The notes under the pieces were generated by a model, which had not been told where the DNA came from, ran no database searches, and was given only the letters and a program-made list of their open reading frames with translations. From assembly GCA_900770605.1 (NCBI GenBank), contig CAAGKS010000084.1, positions 1 through 10,912 on the forward strand: a DNA stretch of 10,912 nucleotides, given 5' to 3'. Both the position numbers and the translations under genes were made by a program. Source of the stretch: Clostridia bacterium. Lineage in GTDB: Bacteria; Bacillota; Clostridia; Oscillospirales; CAG-272. This document shows, piece after piece, positions 6,194 to 10,912 of the stretch (its first letter is position 1; every line of letters begins with the position of its first letter).

Positions 6194-6730
6194 TTATTCT
6201 TCGATATATAATTCATCATAGTACCAGCGAATTGGATTTTCATAGATATATTTTACGTGTTCCTCATAGTCTTCGCGATTACGGATGACATGATCGTAGA
6301 AACGAGCTTGCCAAATGTTTTCGCCATACTCCTTGTTGCAAAAACGCTTGAACGTAGATACAAATTGAGAACACGCGCTATTCGCTCTCTCAATATTCGT
6401 AGGGACAGGCGTCCTCGACTGTCCGTTTTCAATCGTATTTTTATTTTCTTTCACCCAAAGCAAAAGATGAATATGGTTAGGCATTATTACATATTCCTCA
6501 ACAGACAGATGATTATAGAAATCTTTTAATTGTTTGATATATTTATCTGCTATTTTCCCGTAGTTTGTCAATTCGTGTTGCGGACAGTCGAGGACGCCTG
6601 TCCCTACAATGCGAGATAGCACACACCGTCTGTTTTGTGTGCAAATCGTTATAAAATATATACCGCTGCTATTATAATCAAAACTCTGATATCTTGGAGT
6701 TTTTCTCTTTTTCAATTCATCCATTTTCAT
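6194..6730 (-). CDS. REP-associated tyrosine transposase (RAYT, Y1_Tnp/IS200-like HUH family)
   Basis: The 178-aa protein shows the RAYT pattern: an N-terminal SSGIYFITICTQNR strand (21-34), the HUH metal-binding motif in MPNHIHLLLW (83-92; His86 and His88), and the C-terminal FYDHVIRNREDYEEHVKYIY (144-163) then NPIRWY. Tyr145 is the likely nucleophile by its position. Such enzymes cut and join single-stranded REP hairpins. Two stretches, VGTGVLDCP (42-50) and GQSRTPVPT (103-111), are encoded by matching inverted 27-bp REP-like elements and fall in likely loops on either side of the HUH strand. The frame extends to a TTG at 6769, but that lies in a hairpin loop; ATG at 6728-6730 (or 6722-6724) is more credible, with only a weak GGGTGGG upstream. 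The frame is intact. Confidence 0.9.
   Translation of the reverse strand: MKMDELKKRKTPRYQSFDYNSSGIYFITICTQNRRCVLSRIVGTGVLDCPQHELTNYGKIADKYIKQLKDFYNHLSVEEYVIMPNHIHLLLWVKENKNTIENGQSRTPVPTNIERANSACSQFVSTFKRFCNKEYGENIWQARFYDHVIRNREDYEEHVKYIYENPIRWYYDELYIEE
6399..6425 (+). repeat. REP-like element 1, inside the transposase gene
   Basis: The 27-bp element begins with GTAG, the tetranucleotide typical of RAYT-recognised REPs, followed by an imperfect hairpin. In it GGACA pairs with TGTCC around GTC-CTC-GAC, with a GGC bulge. It is a perfect reverse complement of 6581-6607. On the coding (minus) strand it lies in frame and encodes GQSRTPVPT. Confidence 0.8.
6581..6607 (-). repeat. REP-like element 2, inside the transposase gene (inverted copy)
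   Basis: On the minus strand this reads GTAG then the same bulged hairpin as element 1. Its 27 bases are exactly nine codons of the transposase, encoding VGTGVLDCP. The two elements converge and are separated by 155 bp that contain the codons of the HUH motif. Confidence 0.8.
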
Positions 6731-6747
6731 CACCCACCCAATTAAAA

Positions 6748-6790
6748 CACAAATCGGCAGAGGAAACAACTCCTCTGCCGAAAATTTGTG
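6748..6790 (-). terminator. Long hairpin between dut and the transposase gene
   Basis: CGGCAGAGGA (6755-6764) pairs perfectly with TCCTCTGCCG (6771-6780) over a 6-nt loop. The stem extends through CACAAAT (6748-6754)/ATTTGTG (6784-6790) with a 3-base AAA bulge. On the minus strand the 10-bp stem is followed by ATTTGTGTTTTAA, so it can terminate dut. It lies directly upstream of the transposase start and would separate the two genes. Confidence 0.7.
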
Positions 6791-6851
6791 CCTATTAATT
6801 CTCCGTTAAGGATAATATGCCAACGATCATCGGTGCTTTGTTTTATTCGGC

Positions 6852-7295
6852 TTATTTAGTCCCCGTAGAGCCAAAGCCGCCCTCGCCGCGCACGGTCGCG
6901 TCAAGCTCGTCGGCAAGCTCGAATTTCGCGCTCATAAAGGGAACGAACGCGATCTGCGCGATCCTCTCGCCGCTCTCGATTTCCTTGTCCTCGTCCGAGT
7001 GGTTGTGGAGAGCCACCATTATCTCTCCGCGGTAGTCGCTGTCTATAACGCCAACCTTGTTGGCAGGAGCAAGTCCGCGCTTCGTGGCAAGTCCGCTTCT
7101 TGCAAACACCAGTCCAACGTAGCCCTCGGGGATAGCCATAGCGATGCCTGTGTGAACGAGCACGGTCTTTCCTGCGGGGATCACAACGGTAACGTCCTCG
7201 CAAGCGTAAAGATCCGCGCCTGCCGCAAACTCCGAGGAATACACGGGAACTGTTGCGTTTTGGTCAAGTTTTTTTATTTTTAACTCAAAGCTCAT
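6852..7295 (-). CDS. dut: dUTP diphosphatase (trimeric dUTPase)
   Basis: The enzyme hydrolyses dUTP to dUMP and pyrophosphate, supplying the dTMP precursor and keeping uracil out of DNA. The 147-aa protein contains all five trimeric dUTPase motifs in order: I AGADLYA (25-31), II ARSGLATKRGL (65-75), III GVIDSDYRGE (82-91) with the catalytic Asp at 85, IV GERIAQIAF (109-117), and the glycine-rich motif V RGEGGFGSTG (136-145). GGAG lies 8 nt before the ATG on the minus strand. The gene has its own consensus promoter, and a hairpin follows about 60 bp after the stop, so it appears monocistronic. Confidence 0.97.
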   Translation of the reverse strand: MSFELKIKKLDQNATVPVYSSEFAAGADLYACEDVTVVIPAGKTVLVHTGIAMAIPEGYVGLVFARSGLATKRGLAPANKVGVIDSDYRGEIMVALHNHSDEDKEIESGERIAQIAFVPFMSAKFELADELDATVRGEGGFGSTGTK

Positions 7296-7334
7296 AGTCT
7301 TTTCTCCAAACGGTATACAATATACTATAAAAGT

Positions 7335-7363
7335 ATGATATCATAATGTAACAATGTTGTCAA
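7335..7363 (-). promoter_or_regulatory. dut sigma-A promoter
   Basis: On the minus strand a consensus TTGACA (7358-7363) is followed after 17 bp by TATCAT (7335-7340) preceded by TGA, an extended -10. It sits back to back with the nagB promoter, the two -35 boxes being 29 bp apart. Confidence 0.85.
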
Positions 7364-7392
7364 TGAATTTTTGCTTTTTTTGGAAATTTCTA

Positions 7393-7421
7393 TTTACAAC
7401 TGCAAAAAAGTGTGATATAAT
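7393..7421 (+). promoter_or_regulatory. nagB sigma-A promoter
   Basis: TTTACA (7393-7398), a 17-bp spacer and a consensus TATAAT (7416-7421) with an extended TGA precede nagB. The promoter lies inside the longest possible nagB frame (ATG at 7354), which rules that start out. Confidence 0.85.
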
Positions 7422-7455
7422 TTTTTTGAAAAAATTTTTGAAAGGAATTTTTATT

Positions 7456-8184
7456 ATGAAGATCTGCGTTTGTAAAGATTATAAAGAAATGTCCAAGGTA
7501 GCGGCTGATATAGTTGCTGACGTTGTGACCAACAAGCCGAGTTGCGTTCTCGGACTTGCAACAGGTGACACTCCCAAGGGAATGTACAAGGTACTTATAG
7601 AGAAGTATGCGGCAGGAGAGCTTGATTTCTCCGGCGTAAAGAGCGTAAATCTCGACGAGTATTACCCCATCACTCCCGATAACGATCAGAGCTACCGTTA
7701 CTTTATGAATAACGAGTTTTTCAATCACGTAAACATAGACCTCAAGAACACCGTTGTTCCCGATGGAACCGCAAAGGATCCCGATGAGAGTTGCCGTGCA
7801 TACGAGGCGCATCTCGATGCTCTCGGCGGAACTGATATCCAGGTGCTTGGAATTGGCAGAAACGGTCACATCGGCTTCAATGAGCCTGCTGACGAGCTTT
7901 GCCTGGACACACACCTTACCGAGCTCACCGCTGACACCATCGAGGCAAACTCCCGTTTCTTTGAGAACGTAGAGGACGTTCCGCGCCACGCTATGACTAT
8001 GGGAATCGGAAGCATTTTCAAGGCTAAGAAGGTTATCGTTCTTGCAAGCGGCGAAGGAAAGGCAGAGGCTATCCGCGCAACCATCTGCGGCGGCATCAAC
8101 CTTCACGTTCCCGCTTCCTTGCTCAAGCTTCACCCCGACGTTACGGTGATCTGTGACGCTGCGGCATATTCGCTCGTAAAGTAA
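7456..8184 (+). CDS. nagB: Glucosamine-6-phosphate deaminase
   Basis: NagB converts glucosamine-6-phosphate to fructose-6-phosphate and ammonia, feeding amino sugars into glycolysis. The 242-aa protein has the phosphate-binding GLATGDTPKGMY (33-44), the catalytic Asp in NLDEYY (Asp67) and the active-site loop GRNGHIGFNEP (134-144) with His138 and Glu143. Asn136 replaces the E. coli Asp141, as I recall for the shorter Bacillus-type enzymes. Start: AAAGGA (7441-7446) lies 9 nt before ATG 7456, and the promoter lies upstream of it; the alternative ATG at 7354 would be upstream of the transcript. nagA is not adjacent. A strong bidirectional terminator follows. Confidence 0.96.
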   Translation: MKICVCKDYKEMSKVAADIVADVVTNKPSCVLGLATGDTPKGMYKVLIEKYAAGELDFSGVKSVNLDEYYPITPDNDQSYRYFMNNEFFNHVNIDLKNTVVPDGTAKDPDESCRAYEAHLDALGGTDIQVLGIGRNGHIGFNEPADELCLDTHLTELTADTIEANSRFFENVEDVPRHAMTMGIGSIFKAKKVIVLASGEGKAEAIRATICGGINLHVPASLLKLHPDVTVICDAAAYSLVK

Positions 8185-8195
8185 AATAAAAAATC

Positions 8196-8229
8196 AGTGG
8201 AGTAACCGAAACGGTTACTCCACTTTTTT
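8196..8229. terminator. Bidirectional intrinsic terminator between nagB and the response regulator
   Basis: AGTGGAGTAACCG (8196-8208) pairs perfectly with CGGTTACTCCACT (8212-8224) over an AAA loop. The plus strand continues with TTTTT and the minus strand with GATTTTTTATTTT. It therefore serves both nagB and the convergent response regulator gene. Confidence 0.93.
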
Positions 8230-8252
8230 ATTCATATTTGTTGTTTTGAGGC

Positions 8253-8945
8253 TCAGCCTATCAATTCAAACTTATAGCCAACGCCCCAAACGGTCTTGAG
8301 CGTCCACTTGTCAGAAACACCCTCGAGCTTTTCGCGCAAGCGCTTAACGTGAACGTCGACCGTTCTGGAGTCTCCGAGGTAATCAAATCCCCAAACCTTG
8401 TCAAGAAGCTGATCGCGGGTGAAAACTCTGTTGTAATTTGAAGCGAGGAAGTAGAGCAGTTCAAGCTCCTTGGGGGGCACGTCAACAGGCTTGCCCTTGA
8501 GCTTGAGCTCGTATTTCTGGTGGCTTATCTCTATGTTGTCAAACTTGATGACCTCTTCATCGTTCTGATGAGCGTGAGCCTGGTATCTGCGGAGCACCGC
8601 CTTAACTCTTGCGCTGAGCTCTTTGATATCGAAGGGCTTTACAACGAAATCGTCCGCGCCGAGCTCAAGTCCGAGCACCTTATCAAATACGTCGCACTTT
8701 GCGGTGACCATAATGATGGGCTTTGAGGACATTTCTCTGATCTCGCGGCAAACCTGCCAGCCGTCCTTCTTGGGAAGGGTGATGTCAAGCAGCACCATAT
8801 CGGGCTCGTAGATCTTAAAGAAGTTTATACCCTCAGCGCCGTCGCGAGCGACCTTAACGCCATAACCTTCGTTTTCGAAATAGAGCTTGAGAAGCTCGCA
8901 TATATTTTCGTCATCGTCGATGACGAGTATTTTCGTATCCAACAT
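8253..8945 (-). CDS. OmpR/PhoB-family response regulator (no adjacent kinase)
   Basis: The 230-aa protein has an N-terminal receiver domain (about 5-118) with the acidic pocket DDD (10-12), phosphoacceptor Asp54 in VLLDITLP, Thr81 and Lys103 in VVKPFD. A C-terminal winged-helix DNA-binding domain (about 131-228) has PPKELELLYFLASN, DSRTVDVHVKRLREKL and TVWGVGYKF. It should act as a dimer on direct-repeat sites when phosphorylated. AGGAGG lies 6 nt before the ATG, and the gene has its own promoter. A terminator follows the stop and the next gene beyond is convergent, so no histidine kinase is co-transcribed. Its target is unknown; the divergent mgtC-like pair is the closest candidate. Confidence 0.94.
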   Translation of the reverse strand: MLDTKILVIDDDENICELLKLYFENEGYGVKVARDGAEGINFFKIYEPDMVLLDITLPKKDGWQVCREIREMSSKPIIMVTAKCDVFDKVLGLELGADDFVVKPFDIKELSARVKAVLRRYQAHAHQNDEEVIKFDNIEISHQKYELKLKGKPVDVPPKELELLYFLASNYNRVFTRDQLLDKVWGFDYLGDSRTVDVHVKRLREKLEGVSDKWTLKTVWGVGYKFELIG

Positions 8946-9021
8946 TTTGTTCCTCCTGTATCAGTAAGCGTTTTCGGCGCGCATCTGCCGCCGCAAAATC
9001 CCCTGCTGTTTTTCATACAGT

Positions 9022-9050
9022 ATTATAACATACTTCGCCCTAAATTGCAA
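9022..9050 (-). promoter_or_regulatory. Response regulator sigma-A promoter
   Basis: On the minus strand TTGCAA (9045-9050), 17 bp, then a consensus TATAAT (9022-9027) with extended TGT. The expected leader is about 70 nt. Confidence 0.8.
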
Positions 9051-9210
9051 ACACTTTTTTAAAAAAATATAAATTTTTTATAAAAAAACTTTGTACCATC
9101 ACTTTTTATTCACAAAAAAACAGATTTTGATTAATAGATTTTTCTCAACTGACGGTATTTACGCGCAAAAACTGGGGTGGCGCGAAAAAATCTTCGTAAC
9201 AATTTAAGTG
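9051..9210. other. AT-rich divergent spacer with no gene
   Basis: The 365 bp between the response regulator and the mgtC-like pair hold no credible frame. This central part is dominated by A and T tracts (about 9055-9120) that may act as UP-element-like or curved DNA for the flanking promoters. One weak CGCGC (9162-9166)/GCGCG (9180-9184) inverted repeat is present. I could not identify a convincing PhoB-type direct repeat. Confidence 0.5.
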
Positions 9211-9239
9211 TTGCAAAAAATAAGAAAAGGGTGTATAAT
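9211..9239 (+). promoter_or_regulatory. Promoter of the mgtC-like pair
   Basis: TTGCAA (9211-9216), a 17-bp spacer and a consensus TATAAT (9234-9239). Transcription should begin near 9246, giving a leader of about 65 nt before the ATG at 9311. Confidence 0.82.
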
Positions 9240-9257
9240 GTAATGTATATTTAAGGA

Positions 9258-9292
9258 GCAGGCAAAATTCGCAATGCCTGCATAGTTTTTTT
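9258..9292 (+). promoter_or_regulatory. Terminator-like hairpin in the mgtC-like leader (possible attenuator)
   Basis: GCAGGCA (9258-9264) pairs perfectly with TGCCTGC (9275-9281) over a 10-nt loop. After four bases comes a run of seven T (9286-9292), just before the ribosome-binding site. The hairpin begins about 12 nt after the predicted start of transcription. An AAGGAG (9253-9258) and a four-codon frame ATG-CCT-GCA-TAG (9274-9285) overlap it, although their 15-nt spacing is long. The element could stop transcripts early or shape translation; this is inferred from form only. Confidence 0.5.
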
Positions 9293-9310
9293 GAAAGGGG
9301 TAATGGAAAA

Positions 9311-10015
9311 ATGTCGTTTTTTTCTATATGGGAGCTACTCATCCGCGTGGCTATCGCCATCCTTTGCGGCGGTATTATAGGCATTGACCGAGCGAAAAAG
9401 CATCGCCCGGCAGGTTTTAGAACCTATATACTCGTTTGCGTTGGCGCGGCTATGACGATGATACTCGGACAATACTTGCATTATATGCTGTTCAACATCT
9501 GGGCGCAGGACCTGAATTATGACTTCGCCGGTATTGACGTTTCGAGATTTGGCGCTCAGGTAATAAACGGCATCGGTTTTCTCGGCGCGGGAACTATAAT
9601 CGTCACGGGAAAGCAGCAGGTCAGAGGAATGACCACCGCGGCAGGTCTTTGGGCGTCTGCCTGTATGGGACTTTGCATAGGAGCGGGCTTTTACGAGGCG
9701 GCGGTCGCGTGCTGCGCCTTGATACTGTTCACGGTCATCATCTTCTCAAAGCTGGAGAGGGTGATACTTTCGCATTCCAGAAACATAAACATATACGTGG
9801 AATTTGAGGATATAAACGATATATCCTCGATAATCGAAAGGGTAAAATCCTGCGGAGTAAGAATATTTGACGTTGAGATAACCAAGGCAAAAAATTCGGA
9901 AACGCATTATCCAAACGCTATCTTCTCGGTAAGATTGCCGAAGAAAACGTCTCACGCCGCGCTCGTTGCGGTGATCGCTCAGCTTGACTTTGTAAGAGTC
10001 ATAGAAGAGATCTAA
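9311..10015 (+). CDS. MgtC/SapB-family membrane protein, first of a tandem pair
   Basis: The 234-aa protein has the MgtC/SapB membrane domain: GGIIGIDRAKKHRPAGFRT (20-38), GAQVINGIGFLGAGTIIVTG (81-100) and GMTTAAGLW (106-114) ending in IGAGFYE. There are about four transmembrane helices up to residue 145. A soluble ACT-like C-terminal domain follows (about 158-234, IYVEFEDIND onwards). Family members are linked to growth in low magnesium and to intracellular survival through ATP-synthase control in Salmonella; many are uncharacterised. AAAGGGG lies 10 nt before the ATG. The downstream gene is a paralogue whose ribosome-binding site overlaps this gene's stop codon, indicating translational coupling. 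Confidence 0.93.
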   Translation: MSFFSIWELLIRVAIAILCGGIIGIDRAKKHRPAGFRTYILVCVGAAMTMILGQYLHYMLFNIWAQDLNYDFAGIDVSRFGAQVINGIGFLGAGTIIVTGKQQVRGMTTAAGLWASACMGLCIGAGFYEAAVACCALILFTVIIFSKLERVILSHSRNINIYVEFEDINDISSIIERVKSCGVRIFDVEITKAKNSETHYPNAIFSVRLPKKTSHAALVAVIAQLDFVRVIEEI

Positions 10016-10026
10016 GGAGGTGCGAT

Positions 10027-10722
10027 ATGTTAGAATGCTTGAATTTTTTAAGAGGAACTGAATTCACCGCTCTGTCGGTGTTCGTAAGACTTCTGCTCGC
10101 GGTGATATGCGGCGGGATCATCGGCATAGAGCGTGAGCGTAAAAGACGCCCCGCGGGCTTCAGAACGCATATACTTATCTGCCTTGGCGCGTGTATGGCA
10201 ACGCTTACGAGCCAATTTCTTGCGCTCGAGCTTCAGCTTTATACCGATATGGCGCGACTTGGCGCGCAGGTGATCGCGGGAATAGGCTTTATCGGCGCGG
10301 GAACTATAATCATCACCAAGCGCCGTCAGGTAAAGGGACTTACCACCGCGGCAGGACTTTGGACGGCGGCTATCGTCGGACTTTGCTGCGGAGCAGGCTT
10401 TTATGAGGGCGTCGTAGTGACCACCGTCGTCGTAATAATCGCCGAGCTTGTATTCTCCAAGATAGAATATTTCGTGTTCGCGCACACGAGAGCCTTTAAT
10501 ATGTACGTTGAGTATACCGACGGCGGCAATCTCAGCAAGGTGCTTGACGTAGTAAAGAAAAAGGGTGGATTTATAGTTGACCTTGAGGTCACGAAGAGCA
10601 CCTCGGAAAACAAAAATCCCTGCGCGGTTTTCTCGCTTCAAACGCCGAGAAAGATATCTCATCAGGAGCTTATGTCGCTGATCGCGCGTATCGACGGCGT
10701 TATTACCGTTGAGGAGCTTTGA
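10027..10722 (+). CDS. MgtC/SapB-family membrane protein, second of a tandem pair
   Basis: The 231-aa paralogue of the preceding protein keeps the same motifs: GGIIGIERERKRRPAGFRTH (29-48), GAQVIAGIGFIGAGTIIITK (79-98) and GLTTAAGLW (104-112) with CGAGFYEG. An ACT-like C-terminal domain covers about 155-231. It lacks the roughly ten-residue insertion that the first copy has between the second helix and the GAQVI segment. TAAGGAGG (10013-10020) combines the upstream stop codon with this gene's Shine-Dalgarno, 6 nt before the ATG. The pair probably arose by tandem duplication and may form a hetero-oligomer, which is an inference. A hairpin follows 39 bp after the stop. Confidence 0.93.
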   Translation: MLECLNFLRGTEFTALSVFVRLLLAVICGGIIGIERERKRRPAGFRTHILICLGACMATLTSQFLALELQLYTDMARLGAQVIAGIGFIGAGTIIITKRRQVKGLTTAAGLWTAAIVGLCCGAGFYEGVVVTTVVVIIAELVFSKIEYFVFAHTRAFNMYVEYTDGGNLSKVLDVVKKKGGFIVDLEVTKSTSENKNPCAVFSLQTPRKISHQELMSLIARIDGVITVEEL

Positions 10723-10761
10723 TCGAGACCTTTGAAAATATGAGAAGTGAATAAAACAAAG

Positions 10762-10801
10762 TTGGTGGAGCGCCCGAAAACAAACACGGGAACTCCACCA
10801 A
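10762..10801 (+). terminator. Terminator hairpin after the mgtC-like pair
   Basis: TTGGTGGAG (10762-10770) pairs perfectly with CTCCACCAA (10793-10801), and an inner CCCG/CGGG extends the structure. The following TAATATTTTAAT is only moderately U-rich, so termination may be incomplete. Placement after the last gene of the operon supports the role. Confidence 0.75.
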
Positions 10802-10826
10802 TAATATTTTAATCCTTATTTAGTTG

Positions 10827-10884
10827 AAAGTTTTTTGCTAAGCTATTTAGCATAGGGCTTCGCCCTAAGCCACAAAAAAGCGTG
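10827..10884 (+). repeat. 58-bp dispersed hairpin repeat, right copy
   Basis: This is the inverted partner of 13-70 with two mismatches. The core TAGGGCTTCGCCCTA is a perfect stem. In this copy GCTAA (10837-10841) and TTAGC (10847-10851) also pair over a 5-nt loop. In the left copy the equivalent arm reads GTGGC, which keeps part of the pairing through a G-U pair in RNA. It lies downstream of the mgtC-like operon in the orientation of its transcription. Confidence 0.8.
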
Positions 10885-10890
10885 TGGGTT

Positions 10891-10907
10891 TCAGGGCAAC
10901 GCCCTGA
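10891..10907 (+). repeat. Second GC-rich mini-hairpin at the right edge
   Basis: TCAGGGC (10891-10897) pairs perfectly with GCCCTGA (10901-10907) over an AAC loop. It follows the 58-bp repeat by six bases and has no counterpart beside the left copy within the window. It may be part of a longer, variable repeat unit that continues past the window edge. Confidence 0.6.
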
Positions 10908-10912
10908 GAACA

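Noticed and set aside
6731..6769. TTG start extending the transposase by 13 residues
   Set aside because: It lies in the loop of the hairpin that separates dut from the transposase and adds sequence unlike the family N-terminus.
6817..7035. Plus-strand frame opposite the end of dut
   Set aside because: A shadow of the dut coding sequence with no ribosome-binding site or family features.
7354..7455. Upstream in-frame extension of nagB from ATG 7354
   Set aside because: The nagB promoter (-10 at 7416-7421) lies inside the extension, and the extra residues do not resemble NagB; the ATG at 7456 has a good ribosome-binding site.
9303..9380. Short frame from ATG 9303 overlapping the start of the first mgtC-like gene
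   Set aside because: Only 2 nt separate it from the GGGG of the ribosome-binding site, and the peptide has no recognisable features; ATG 9311 starts the real family N-terminus.
1..10912. CRISPR array, tRNA, rRNA or known riboswitch
   Set aside because: No regularly spaced repeats, tRNA-like cloverleaf or recognised riboswitch consensus was found; the repeats here are isolated hairpins or a single direct pair.

Overview
The window looks like a chromosomal segment of an uncultured, mid-GC Clostridia-type Firmicute, probably gut-associated. This rests on strong Shine-Dalgarno sites, sigma-A promoters with 17-bp spacers, Firmicute-like protein sequences (YifB, YchF, TrmB, a NagB with Asn where the E. 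coli enzyme has Asp141), and many short hairpin repeats between genes. Species cannot be named from this sequence alone. TGA is used as an ordinary stop codon.

Layout, left to right. A 58-bp dispersed repeat (13-70) lies behind yifB (96-1637, minus), an AAA+ ATPase of the ComM/Mg-chelatase family. yifB diverges from ychF (1878-2972, plus), an Obg-family ATPase. A 224-bp spacer packed with perfect hairpins separates ychF from trmB (3197-3847) and truB (3882-4808), two tRNA-modification enzymes that are probably co-transcribed.

An AT-rich island follows (about 4820-6770). Two nearly identical 80-bp direct repeats (4823-4902 and 6008-6087, one mismatch) bracket a divergent pair: a small Cro/C1-type repressor (5098-5301, minus) and a two-helix membrane protein with a bacterial PH domain (5416-5991, plus). 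Their promoters overlap at the -35 boxes around a small palindrome. Next to it is a REP-associated tyrosine transposase (RAYT, 6194-6730, minus) whose coding sequence contains two convergent, perfectly matching 27-bp REP-like elements with the 5' GTAG signature.

Housekeeping content then resumes. dut (6852-7295, minus; dUTPase) and nagB (7456-8184, plus; glucosamine-6-phosphate deaminase) have back-to-back promoters. A bidirectional terminator separates nagB from a monocistronic OmpR/PhoB-type response regulator with no kinase beside it (8253-8945, minus). Divergent from the regulator is a tightly coupled pair of MgtC/SapB-family membrane proteins (9311-10015 and 10027-10722, plus), whose short leader carries a terminator-like hairpin. 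The window closes with a terminator and a second, inverted copy of the 58-bp edge repeat (10827-10884).

Most genes are core metabolism or information processing and do not form one pathway. The parts that stand out are the REP-containing transposase gene, the repeat-flanked XRE/PH cassette, the dispersed hairpin families and the MgtC-pair leader.
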